Below, in pieces: positions 1-9,753 of a DNA stretch of 64,000 nt; positions within the stretch are counted from its first letter, which is position 1; each line of letters opens with the position of its first letter. Below the pieces are notes generated by a model, which was given only the letters and a program-made list of their open reading frames with translations, ran no database searches and was not told the origin of the DNA. This DNA is from Pisolithus tinctorius (Eukaryota; Basidiomycota; Agaricomycetes; Boletales; Pisolithaceae), in NCBI GenBank assembly GCA_024663395.1, contig JANFAH010000049.1, forward strand, positions 434,001 to 498,000, written 5' to 3'. The translations under genes were made by a program, and so were the position numbers.

Positions 1-83
1 AAACCTTCGATATCCCGTGTTACCCTCTGACCCCCGACCGGACTCCGGACCGGCCTTGGACCGGTAAAGACCCGGACTTAACA
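1..83 (+). repeat. LTR-A, 3' end of the left LTR (partial)
   Basis: The first 83 bases match the last part of the LTR that ends at 3392. Both share the run of CTCTGACCCCC, then GACTC, GGAC and TGG steps, then a terminal GGACTTAACA. The left part lies outside the window. This copy keeps many CpG dinucleotides, whereas the 3392 copy has TG or CA at the same places, so this one is probably younger. It is the left LTR of the element whose right LTR starts at 1397. Confidence 0.7.
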
Positions 84-1396
84 TTCTCTTACGTTACTAT
101 AGAACACCGGACACCAGACACCAGGCATGTCATGTTCGTGGAGAAGGGTAGCAAGGGCACTATGCTACGAAACCTACTCGGCCATGCTCTCATCCTCCAC
201 TTTGGACTCTTCCTCCTCATCCTTGCCGTGTGCTTTCAACCACTCGGCCTCCTCACGTAGCTTGTCAGAGTCGAGCTCAGAAGAGCCCGAGTCCGAGGGC
301 GAGACTGCCATGCCGAAGCTGTAGGACTCGTCGAGCATTGCCTCGAGCGCGTCGGCAATCCTACTGGAATTTTCAGCCATGGTCTCATGGGCCTCGAAGA
401 GGCCCGCCAGGTTGTTGGCAATGAGTCCCACGATGTCGATGAGCCGCTTGAGCTTATCCTCTAAGCCCAAGAACCCACCTGCTCCAGCCTTTCTCTCCCC
501 ACTCCCACCAGCCTTGGGCTCGTCGATCTCTAGCACCTCAGTCAGTTTTGACTTCGCCCATTTCTTCTGGCTGGGCCTGGGCTCAGGCGACTCCTCGTCA
601 GCCTTCCGTTTCTTCCCCTTGTCAGCCTTGGTAGCAGCCTTGGGACTGGCCTCGGCATCCTTCCCATCTCCCAGCCACTGGCACTTGCCTTTGGATTGGT
701 TGCAGCACATGCAGGCAACCCTTTTCTTGTTGCTGTCTACAAGGAACTCACAGACGACCTGCGCCTGAGTGCAATGGGTACAGCTAGAGGTTGTTAGATG
801 AAAAGAGTGCAGGTGGTAGAGAAATACTCACCCAGGGTCCATCACCACCCTCTTCACTTCACCCCTGGGCTCACCACTAGCGCCCCCAGCGCAGGCCTCA
901 TCACTCTTACTGGCCTTGGCCTTGCGCTTGCACTCAGCCTCCTGCCTCTCCTCCTCTTCGTGTACTCTCCTCTCCTCAGCCTCCCACACTGCCTTCTCAG
1001 CCTTGGCCTTCTCCCTCTCAGCCCTCTCGGCCTCAATCCACTCCCTCTCCACTCTCTTGGCCTCCAGTTGTGCCTGCTCTTCCTGCTGGGCTTGCTCTGC
1101 TGCCTTTTGCCTCTTCCTTTCCTTCGACTTGGCCTTCATCACTTCCTCCTCATCATCGGTGTCATATCGAATGGCATCGTCCAACACCTGGGTCCAGTCA
1201 ACAACGACCTGGCCTTCATTGTTCTTGTCTGTCGTGGTGATCAGCCTCGATTCAGACATGATGGTTAGGATGAGAAAGAAAGACACAAAGGGCTTAGCGA
1301 GCCACAAGTATCATTTTTTCAAACTCAGCCAATTTTCGGACTCAGCCTGCCACTCTCGCAGGGGTCTCATGGGTTTGACCCCTAAGAGGGGGATAC
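84..1396 (+). mobile_element. Internal region of a small LTR-A element carrying an antisense gene
   Basis: About 1.3 kb lies between an LTR-A end (83) and an LTR-A start (1397). A purine tract (AAGAGGGGGATAC, 1384-1396) sits directly before the right LTR and behaves like a polypurine tract, placing the sense strand on +. No gag, protease, reverse transcriptase or integrase is visible, so the element is non-autonomous in layout. The only coding sequence is on the minus strand (174-1259). I could not recognise a primer-binding site after base 83. Confidence 0.6.
174..1259 (-). CDS. Cys/His-knuckle coiled-coil protein, antisense gene of an LTR-A element
   Basis: The gene has two exons, 1259-832 and 783-174, joined by a canonical GT-AG intron (831-784) that restores one frame of about 345 codons with no internal stop. 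The protein starts MSESRLITTTDK. It has an acidic stretch (DDEEEV) and then a long K/E/R/A-rich coiled coil. A cysteine module follows (CTHC, then a single C, then CMCCN..KGKCQW) that could bind zinc, and the C-terminal half is lysine/serine-rich and then acidic. I know of no function. From memory similar ORFs are multicopy in Boletales genomes. It lies opposite to the LTR direction, which is set by the TATATAAA in the LTR and the polypurine tract. Its openness across a spliced frame suggests recent activity. A decayed relative lies at about 5650-7031. Confidence 0.6.
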
Positions 1397-1915
1397 TGTC
1401 ATAGTCATGCCTTGACCCTGGCTGGACTCGGCCTCACACTCACTCAGTCTGGCCTCAGCCTCACCTGTCCTCTATCCCCAGATGTCCTAGCGCAGTAGAC
1501 ACTGCTCTGCAGTGTCTGTCACTTCGGCTAAGTCCTGCCCAGTCTTGTCTCTGGTCCACCTGTCCCGGTCTCCACTACCTTAGTCATACATTAGTAATCC
1601 TTGTCTTACCAATCGTCTTAGCAATCCTTGTGAGACCGGCATTACCAGTCTCCATACTATAGTTGTTTCTAGTATATAAACTCGTAGATACTCAGCCTGT
1701 AGACCTCAGTCTGAAATCAACTAAGTTACCTCTGATAACCCCGTCTCGGCCTCGGACTCGGACTGAGACCCACACAAGGAAATAGCACTGTACTCCCAGT
1801 CACTAAGTCCAATCAGTCCAATCATCTGTATCTTCGACTCCCCTTCTGATCCCGACCCCTTGGTCTCGCACCCACTTCGGTCTCCAGTCTGGCCTCAACC
1901 CAGACATCCCGTACT
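1397..1915 (+). repeat. LTR-A, right LTR of the first element, 3' end chimeric
   Basis: Begins TGTCATAGTC directly after the purine tract. It shares with the 2810-3392 copy the AGTAT-A/T-TAA box (TATATAAA near 1673), the CTCAGTCTGAAATCAA block, the GGAATAG..CTG block and the AGTCACTAA block. The last part departs from the other copies and runs into LTR-B sequence near 1915-1920 at a shared TGACA, so the true 3' terminus is missing or recombined. Confidence 0.65.
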
Positions 1916-2071
1916 TGACATCACTCTGCTCTGCCTCTGTCTCAGTGGACTTCATTCCTGCCAACACTCTGCCAGTCAGAGTTCAGTTCTTTCCTGTCAG
2001 ACTTGCTTCCAAACCTCTCCCCAGACCTTGTCTAGCATCAGAGTTGGTCGGAGTAGGCCCAGACTTGACAC
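1916..2071 (+). repeat. LTR-B fragment (3' end)
   Basis: This stretch matches the end of the LTR-B that finishes at 9384: GTGGACTT, then CCTGCCAACACTCTGCCAGT, then GGACTTGCTTC or its variant, CTCCCCAGACCTTGTCTAGC, and the terminal GTAGGCCCAGACTTGACA. The upstream part of the LTR is absent and is replaced by LTR-A sequence. It abuts integrase-coding sequence on its right. Confidence 0.7.
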
Positions 2072-2780
2072 CAAGCTCTTACCCCTAGTGGAATTCACTT
2101 TTAACAATGCACCAAGTGCAACTACTGGAGTTTCCCCTTTCTTCACCAACAAGGGGTGCCATCCAAACCTATCTGTGGTCCCTGACCAAGACTTCACCTC
2201 TCCCAGGCTCTTCTCCACCCTCCATGACTTGCTCCACTCCAAAATGTCTGCCACTCAGCAGCACTACCAGGGTCCAGCAGATGCCAAATGCATACCTCCA
2301 CCTGAGTTCAAGGTTGGAGAACAGGCCTACATCAAAGCCAAGTACTTCTGCTCCACTCATCCCTCAGAAAAGCTCTCTGAAAAGTACTTATGTCCATCCA
2401 CCATCTTGGCCAGGCCAGGTATGCACTCTGTCACCCTTAAGCTCCCTGACTCTATGTGCTTGGTACACCTGGTCTTCCATGTCTCACAACTGGAAACTGC
2501 AGTGGCTAACCCTTTCCCAAACCAACAACAACCTCTGCCTCTGCCAGTTGATGTCAATGGTGACCTTGAGTATGAAGTGTCAGAGATACTCAACTCTAAG
2601 GTGGACCACCATTGCTGCCACTGCCAACTCTTATACCTAGTCCACTGGGCTGGTTATGAGAACACCAATGAAGAAACCTCTTGGTTGCTTGCAACTGAGC
2701 TGGATCATGCTTCTGACATAGTCTCTGCTTTCCATGAATGCTATCCACATAAACCTGGCCCATACCAGCCTCTGCCATAA
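2072..2780 (+). pseudogene. Ty3/gypsy integrase C-terminus plus chromodomain (relic)
   Basis: The open frame reads LLPLVEFTFNNAPSATTGVS, the typical end of a gypsy integrase core. The linker segment follows (FKVGEQAYIKAK, then HLVFHVSQLE). A chromodomain-like end closes it (EYEVSEIL, then YLVHWAGY, then ETSWLLATEL). It stops at 2780. The reverse transcriptase, RNase H and N-terminal integrase are gone and an LTR-B fragment lies in their place. CpG is nearly absent, as in the other old copies. The frame runs open into the LTR upstream, but that part is not integrase. It is a relic of a chromovirus-type element and cannot be functional alone. Confidence 0.85.
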
Positions 2781-2804
2781 CACTCCACCCACATAACATT
2801 CCTT

Positions 2805-3397
2805 TGTGGTGTCATGACCATGTCTAGACCACCCTAGACTGGCTCTACCCTGGTCTCAACTGGTTGCACCCAACCCTTGTGCCAGTCCCAGCCTTTACCC
2901 TTAGACCCAGAAATGTGTTAGCTTGTGAGGCACTGCAAGGCAGTGCCCAGTTGAGTTGTCCACTCAGTTGGTACCAGACCAGTGTAATACCTGGCCCAGC
3001 CACAAGTCCTGCCCCAGTTCCTGGTAATCCTTTGTTCATACTTTTGCTTGATAATATTCTTTGTAACATTACTTACCAATCAGTTTACCAACCATTGCTG
3101 TACTGGTGCAAACTGGTCTCCAGTACTATGTTACACTTACTTTACCTCTAGTATTTAAGCTGTAGGATGAACTGTTTAGCCTCAGTCTGAAATCAATCTA
3201 GTCTTGTCTAACCCAGTCCCCTCTGTTCTCTGTCTTCTGCCTCTCAACCAGACTATGGCCCATGCAAGGGAATAGTGCTGCATCTTCAGTCACTAAATCC
3301 AATAGTCCAACATCTCTTGTACCTTCATCGTTCCTCTGACCCCCAACCAGACTCTGGACTGGCTTTGGACTGGCAATGAACTGGACTTAACATGTGG
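2805..3397 (+). repeat. Solo LTR-A with 5-bp target-site duplication
   Basis: The LTR occupies 2810-3392, starting TGTCATGACC and ending GGACTTAACA. It is flanked on both sides by TGTGG (2805-2809 and 3393-3397), a perfect 5-bp target duplication typical of LTR integrase. A TATTTAAG box lies near 3153. The insertion is about 25 bp after the stop of the integrase-chromodomain relic. No internal region is present, so it is a solo LTR left by recombination. It is CpG-poor. Confidence 0.85.
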
Positions 3398-4979
3398 GCC
3401 AACTCTGCCCCTTACCAAGCTACCTTAAGTACCTTAGAATTTCTTCCACTTGTCCATCTTACTTCTCAGAGTCACTAGTAAAAGGTCACAGGTCTATTTC
3501 ATAGTAGTACAAAAATACAAACTGAAAACAAAAGACAAAAAGAAAACAAAAACAAAAAAAGGAAAAAGGAAAAAGGAAAAAGGAAAAAGGAAAAAGGAAA
3601 AAGGAAAAAGGAAAAAGGAAAAAGAAAACTACACTACTCCTCCATCCTCTGTTCTCCACCACCCTCCTGTTCTTCTCCACCTCCCTGCCCTTCTCCAACT
3701 TCCTCTTCTTCCTCATTATCCCCTTCTGCACCTTCATCTGCCTCCTCATTCTTGTCCTCCACTGCCTCTGACTGAGGCCTCTTCCAACCTCTTCCCATGC
3801 ACTCAAGCTCAGCCATCCTGGCCTTGCACATGTCATCCCTCCTCCTCATCTCCACCCACTCCACCCAGGCCCAGTACAGCCCCCACTCATTGGCTGTCCA
3901 CTCCACAGCCTCCACCATCCTCTCAAAGGCCAGCACAGTGATCTCTTGCACCTCAGCCTGCAGCTTCCACTCCCTCTCCCACTCCACCCACCACTGTCAC
4001 ACACCAAAGGTGTTGTGGACATGGTTACAGCTGACTCTGCCTAACTCGTTGACAAGTTGCATGCAATGCCCATGCATGCAGATGAAGACTAAAGGCCTCA
4101 TGCATAGAAAGACTGCTGGATGTGAGCAGTCATCCTTTGCACAAGAACAAGTTGTCAGTGCTAAAGAGAAAAGAGGAAGCAAGTTAAGCATGCATTAAAA
4201 GTTTTTAGTGCCCATGTACAGCATTCCAGTTTTCATCATATCTCCACCATTTCCAAAGATATCAACTCCATTCTCACACTTGCTTAAAGTGCTCAGCCAC
4301 ACAATTCTGCCTTCCAAATTTGGAGAGGATCCTCACACCCTATGCATTTCTACAGCACTCCATCCATCAGATGCTCATTTCACTAAAGTCCATCAATCAT
4401 GGCCACCTCTTTGTCAATCATCTCAATTGTCTCATTTGCCAGAGACAGTGGCTATGTATATCTGCCAGGCATTCCCACCAGCTTCTGTCCTGAAGCCCCC
4501 TGGTTCATCCCATTGTTGTCAGCCCCATCTCATCCCATGCAGCTTGGTCAGCATGTTCTCCTTGTCAGTATGACTTCCAGAAGGATGTTCTTTGGTTGCC
4601 TCAGGTCTGTCACTTGGTTGGAAAGGTCTTATGTGGTTGTTTCAGTCTCCCCAGTTGGTGAAGCATATGGATCATTCCTCCCTGCTCCCTGCACCATCTT
4701 TATTCCAATCTTGTCCATCATTCTTCCCACATTGTGACAGCTGCAGCATAATCTACTGTTCTCCAGCCTCCCTGATCACATCCATGATGAGTATGACATG
4801 CACCTTGCCTTCTTACTGCAAGATCCAGCAGAAGACATCCCCCCTTCTCCTCCTCCTCCATCAGAGCCCCATTCATGAAGCTTTTGTTAACTTCACTGAG
4901 AGGATGAAAGGGTGGGAGACATGATTGCTTATGCTCCCATTGCCCCACTGACCCCCAATGCCCTAGCCCCCTTTGACAC
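3398..4979. mobile_element. Decayed retroelement sequence, no intact gene
   Basis: This CpG-depleted stretch continues the old element after the solo LTR-A. On the minus strand 3987-3634 an open frame encodes an acidic, tryptophan-rich and glutamate-rich protein (MEWEREWKLQAEVQEI, then E/G/D repeats). It resembles in composition the acidic parts of the antisense ORF family, but I cannot prove it. On the + strand, overlapping frames at 4208-4924 look like one eroded ORF broken by frameshifts. No catalytic motif is recognisable. Confidence 0.45.
3553..3626 (+). repeat. (AAAAAGG)n microsatellite
   Basis: About ten tandem copies of the 7-mer AAAAAGG. Read on the minus strand it gives a false open frame rich in Phe, Leu and Pro. 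It is a simple repeat with no coding value. Confidence 0.9.
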
Positions 4980-5650
4980 CTGACTCATGCCCTTCAATTC
5001 TGGAATTAATACTTCCTTATCTGGAAACACTGTCCATCTGTCATGCCATCCTTGGATCTAGAGATGTCTCCACTGAGATCTGACTTGCATCACCACCCCC
5101 TAATGTGATATCAGTGCGCTTACTCAGTTTCTGACTCTGTTTGACTCATTTTGTGATGTTTTGACTATCCTTGACTCGTTTATTGCCAATACTTACCAAT
5201 CTTCTTTGCTTGCTTACTTTTCATTTCTCACTTACTCATCATGATTACTCAGTCCTTACTCATTACTTACCAAGTGTTTGTGCCTTGTTTGTCACAAGCT
5301 GTGCTCCCCCCACAGTATATAAACCCCCATGTACCTAGCTACAACCCCAGTGAATCAGAAGTCACTCAGCAGTCAGTTCAGCTCAGCTCAGCATAACTTG
5401 TTGTCAACAGTTGAGGCTCATTCGGAAGAGTCTATCTGTCTTCATCCATATCATTGGTAGTTGAGGCTCTACAAAGGGGTCTATCTACCTCCATCATTTA
5501 TCTGAAGCTTTCTCCACTCTTAGTCAGCAGTCTTGCTTAGTCATCCCTCCACTCCTGTGTAACTTGTCATCAACTTGCACCAGGAGCACATTTTATTGAA
5601 GTCCATTACTCCAGAATACTTTCAGCTGAACACCTTCACTCTGTTCAGCA
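4980..5650 (+). repeat. Probable LTR-like segment with TATA box and internal repeats
   Basis: This is a non-coding, T/C-rich stretch with a promoter-like GTATATAAACC at about 5323 and, downstream, TGTCAACA near 5404-5411. A 40-bp imperfect direct repeat (ACTCCTG..AACTTGTCAT..ACTTGCACCAGGAGCAC) occurs at 5551-5590 and 5680-5719. A second pair built on GTTGAGGCTC lies near 5411 and 5461. It resembles a third LTR type, but I could not fix both termini or a target duplication. Confidence 0.35.
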
Positions 5651-7031
5651 TCCCCCATCTAGTCATCACTCACTTGTCTACTCCTGCATAACTTGTCATT
5701 GACTTGCACCAGGAGCACCTCCACTTGAAGTTCCCCACATTTAGGTTTTTCTGCACTCCAGGTTCCACAGAGGCAAACCACCACTTGCTCACACTTGTCT
5801 TTTGTGTTGTTTTTGGTTGGTTTATACCACCTTTCCACACTTTGACTCACACTGCATGTGGACTCCTGCCCCTGAGGGGCCCTTGAGCAGCATTGCCAGC
5901 TCATCCTCCTCTCCACCTGCCTTCTGCTTGTCATCTGCCTTGTCCATCTCCATCACCCTCACCTTCCCCTTCCCTCACAGCCTTTTCTTCTTCTCCCCTC
6001 AGGAACTCCCTGTCCCTGCTCTCTTCTGCAATGTTCCCACCCCCTCCTCCTCCTGTGTCCATCTGCAGGTCTTCTTCTTGTTGTGGCAGGGCATGCAGGC
6101 CCTGGTTTTGCCCTGCCCTGGCTCGCACTGTCCCACCATTTTACTTGCTATACAGTGAGTACATGGGGGCCTCCTGGTCACAGTGACATCCCAGGGACCC
6201 TCTGGGCAGTGTTGACATCATACACCATGCCACATAACCTAAAAAAATAGGCTACAAGTCAGTCCACCTGACTCATAGGGCTCCACTATGCACCTTTGGG
6301 TGGCCTTGTCCTGCCTGGCCTGGGCTCACTCCTCCAATGCCCTCTGCCACTGCCTCTCTGCCTCCTCCTCCTCCACTCTCTTCCTTCATGCATCCTCTTC
6401 CTCTGCCACTTTCTTTCTCTGTGCCTCTTCTTCCTCCCTCTACCTCTGCTCTGCTGAAGGATTATTATTTTGTTGGTGGTTGGGGAGGACTGTAGATTCT
6501 GAAGGAAATGAGTATGGCCAGAGGGGCTCCTATAGCCTGAACAAATGATGGAGGTGATGTCTGGGGACTTCTATGGCAGTCTGTGGGCTCAACTCAAACA
6601 CTTCTCATCTTGGGGTGACTTGTCTATTGTTATTTAAAAAAAACTAAGTACATCAAGTACTAGGTAGGGCTGACTTAGCAACCCAAAAAGCGAAAATCTA
6701 AGTACCACTAACAGAAAAACACCTTAAATGAAAACTAAATAAAATGAACAATAAAACACATGCTTTAGTAGGGAAATTACATTCCCTACACTGCCTCCAG
6801 TCAAGCCTCCTCTGCCTTCCACCTCTTGGCCTCCTCTCTCTTGGCCTTGCACTCTCACTCCTTCTTCTTGACCTCCTCTTGCCAATGGGCCCTCTCTGCT
6901 GCCTTCTCACACTCAGTGTCCATTGAGTCATCTGTAAGGACAACAAGGTTGTCATTGGTGACCTGGGAATAGTCATGAGAGTGACCAGGGGTGGGCTGGG
7001 GGGTTTTAGTTTGGTGCTGGGAGGACATGGT
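5650..7031 (-). pseudogene. Decayed relative of the antisense Cys/His-knuckle gene
   Basis: Reading the minus strand from 7031, a start (MSSQHQTKTPQPT), an acidic stretch (LTDDSMDTECEKAAE) and a K/E-rich coiled coil appear. Stop codons interrupt the coiled coil. Further on, at 6181-5999, the knuckle CTHCIASK, then ARACMPCHNKKKTCRW-type spacing is clear, followed by a Gly/Glu-rich acidic tail. Order and motifs match the intact gene at 174-1259. Several stops and frame changes, plus an AT-rich insertion near 6600-6780, show it is dead. It again lies antisense to the LTR that follows at 7224. Confidence 0.55.
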
Positions 7032-7208
7032 GGTGGGGGAAAAGTATGAAGGTTCAGTACCCTAACATGTGTTTTTAAGCAGTTCTTCAAACTCCAATGG
7101 AGCTCTGCTGCAGCTGAACTTATTGTCCTTGAGGCATCAAAACAATTTCAAAATGATTGACTCATGTTGATCCTGTTCTGTACATGTGGCCTTCAGGGGT
7201 TCAGGCCC

Positions 7209-7223
7209 TAAGGGGGGGGGCAC
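7209..7223 (+). other. Polypurine tract before LTR-B
   Basis: A run containing A followed by nine G (7211-7220) and then CAC immediately precedes the TGTCATGACC start of LTR-B at 7224. Its position and composition fit the plus-strand primer of an LTR element with its sense strand on +. Confidence 0.6.
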
Positions 7224-7698
7224 TGTCATGACCATGCATTTATCCTAGGTCCTCACTCACTCTGCACCCTCCTCCACCAGTCATTTACTCACTCTGCACC
7301 AATTCTGCCCACCCTCTGTTGCTTACAAGCCTTCTCTGACCTGACAGCTGTTGGACTTGGGGCCAGCCACCATCAGACCATGCAGACCATCCTCTAAGAG
7401 GTCATGTGACCTCCCTTCAGACTTCTCCTTGACAGCATGCAGTCAGGTACTCCACAGTGTGCACACTGCATGGTCCAGCACCTAGACTATTTCCTTTTTG
7501 GTTTGTTCTGTGTTACCTGTCATATGTCTTCCACCTTCCCTTCATTCATTGTCTAGGGAGTTTTCACTTGAAAATTTATGAGTCTCCATATGTCAGTTCT
7601 GATTCTGAACAGTGTGTCTCTGCAGTAGTATAAAAGCATGTACCATACTCCACTGTTCTTCAGTACAAATATCAACTTAGTTCCTACTCCCTCTGTCT

Positions 7699-8422
7699 CT
7701 GTCTGTCAAGTCCGGGCCTACTCCGACCAACTCCAATGCTAAACAAGGTCTAGAGGAGGGTCCGAAAGCAAGTCCAACACACAGGAATAGAACTCCGACT
7801 AGCGGAGTGTTGGCAGGAACGAAGTCCACCGAAGCAAAGGCGGAGCGGAGTGAGGGCGTCAGGTTTAGCTCGTGCGCTACCCCCTTGCACGATCTCAGCC
7901 CTCGTATTTCAGAGGGAGAATACAGACGGAGAGTCGGAGACAAGTCCGACAGACAGAAGACGGAGTCAGGAGGAGTAGGAACTAAGTTGATATTCGTACT
8001 GAAGAACAGCGGAGTACAGTACATGCTTTTATACTGCTATGGAGGTACAGTAATCGGAATCGGAACTGACATACGGAGACTCATAAATTTTCAAGTAAAA
8101 TTTCCTGGACGACGAATGAAGGGTAGATGGAGGACATACGAACGGGTAACACAGAACATCTAGAAAAGGAAATAGTCCAGGTGCTGGACCATGCGGTGAG
8201 CGCGCTGCGGAGTACCTGACTGCGAAGGTAGTCACATGACCCCTCAGAGAACGGTCCGCGCGGTCCGGTAGGAGAGAAACACAAGTCCGACAGCAGTCGG
8301 AGCGGAGATGGTTTGCAACCAACAGAAGTTGGGCAGAGTTGGTGCGGAGTGAGTGAATGACCGGCGGAGTAGGGTGCGGAGTGTGTAGGGGCTTATAATG
8401 AATGCACGGTCGTGACACTGTC
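7699..8422 (-). repeat. Young solo LTR-B nested in the older LTR-B, with target duplication
   Basis: The LTR occupies 7704-8417 (714 bp). On + it reads TGTCAAGTCCGGG to GGTCGTGACA, so its sense is minus. It is flanked by CTGTC on both sides (7699-7703 and 8418-8422). It keeps about 46 CpG dinucleotides by hand count, far more than any other copy in the window, which marks it as the most recent insertion. Confidence 0.9.
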
Positions 8423-8562
8423 TTCTGTCTGTGGGAGTTACCTCTGACTGTCCATCTGGTCTCTACCTCTGAAATGCAAGGGCTGAGATCATGCAAGGGG
8501 GTAGTGCATGAGCTAAACCTGACACCCTCACTCTGCTCCACCTTTACCTCAGTGGACTTTGT

Positions 8563-9275
8563 CCCTGTGTCAAGTCCGGGCCTACTCCAACCAACTCTGA
8601 TGCTCTATAAGGTCTAGAGGAAGGTCCAGAAGCAAGTCTGACACAGAAGAACAAGACTCTGACTGGCAGAGTGGTGGCAGGAATGAAGTCCACCAGGACA
8701 AAGGCAGAGCGGAGTGAGGGCATCAGGTTTAGCTCATGCACTACCCCCTTGCACGATCTCAGCCCTCGTATTTCAGAGGGAGAGTATAGACAGAGAGTCG
8801 GAGATAACTCTGACAGGCAGAAGTCAGAGGCAGAAGGAGTAGGAACTAAGTTGATATTCGTACTAAAGAACAGTGGAGTATGATACATGCTTTTATACTG
8901 TTACAGAGGTACAGTAACCAGAATTGGAACTGACATATGGAGACTCAGAAATTTTCAAGTAAAAACTTCCTAGACAATGAATGAAGGGTAGATGGAGGAC
9001 ATACGAGTGGGTAACATAGAACATCCAGAAAAGGAAACAGTCCAGATGCTGGACCATGTGGTGTGTGTGCTGCGGAGTACCTGACTGCATGCTGTCAGGG
9101 AGAAGTCTGAAGACAGTCACATGACCACTCAGAGAGCGGTCTGCTCAGTCCAGTAGGAGAACAACACAAGTCCAACAGCAGTCAGAGCAGAGATGGTTTG
9201 TAGACAATAGAAGGTGGGTGGAGTTGGTGCAGAGTGAGTAGAGACTTAGAGTGAATGCATGGTTATGACACCCTG
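8563..9275 (-). repeat. Second nested solo LTR-B with target duplication
   Basis: The LTR occupies 8568-9270 and is flanked by CCCTG on both sides (8563-8567 and 9271-9275). It is aligned end to end with the 7704-8417 copy and has the same orientation. Only about nine CpG remain, with TG or CA at most of the corresponding places, so it is older than its neighbour but younger than the outer LTR it interrupts. Confidence 0.88.
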
Positions 9276-9384
9276 CCAACACTCTGCCAGTCAGAGTTTG
9301 TTTCTTCCAGTTGGACTTGCTTCTGTACCTCTCCCCAGACCTTGTCTAGCATTTGAGTTGGTTGGAGTAGGCCCAGACTTGACA

Positions 9385-9753
9385 TCATAGGACAAAATTA
9401 TCATGTGTATTACTCAAACATACTGCTCAAATTTGACTCCATGTAGTGACCCCAGGTTGCATGACTCAAGGGACTTGGCACACTTGCTGGATGCACACTG
9501 TTTGCATGATGGATGACCAATGACTGGGCAATCATCAGGCAATCATCAGGCAATCAGTATTGTCTGCAGATTATACTTCAAGATTGCACACACTTTTTTT
9601 TTTTTTTGTTTTTAAACTTCAACAAAAATCAATGGTCTTTTTGTTCAGCAATATTGTAAATATAGGCCATCATTTAGGCAATGGTGAAACTTCATGTATG
9701 AGCAGTTTTTCTACTTGAAGGCAACACTTCATGTTTGCACATTCATTGTTTTG
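9385..9753. other. AT-rich element remnant, no gene seen
   Basis: Non-coding sequence with a T-run near 9595-9606, a short GGCAATCATCA tandem repeat near 9525-9560 and AACTTCAA-type motifs that recur to the right of the next LTR. It probably belongs to an older unidentified element into which the LTR at 9759 inserted. Confidence 0.4.

Larger units (their letters stand above)
7224..9384 (+). repeat. Old LTR-B split by two nested LTR-B insertions
   Basis: The LTR begins TGTCATGACC (7224) after a polypurine tract and ends CCCAGACTTGACA (9384). A TATAAAAG box lies near 7631. Its sequence is interrupted at 7703 and again at 8567 by two complete LTR-B copies in reverse orientation. Removing the insertions and one target copy each rejoins the outer LTR into a continuous match to the inserted copies. 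No matching flank duplication is seen (GGCAC on the left, TCATA on the right), as expected for the 3' LTR of a longer element rather than a solo LTR. Confidence 0.85.

Noticed and set aside
84..120. tRNA primer-binding site after the left LTR
   Set aside because: No stretch complementary to a common tRNA 3' end could be recognised, so it is not annotated.
1860..2071. N-terminal extension of the integrase-chromodomain frame
   Set aside because: The frame is open but the sequence is LTR-A and LTR-B, not protein-coding.
3486..3836. Minus-strand open frame rich in Phe/Leu/Pro
   Set aside because: Its C-terminal half is the translation of the (AAAAAGG)n microsatellite; no gene.
7807..8541. Several open frames inside the LTR-B copies (both strands)
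   Set aside because: They recur in each LTR copy with the LTR itself, carry no family motif, and vanish in the eroded copies.
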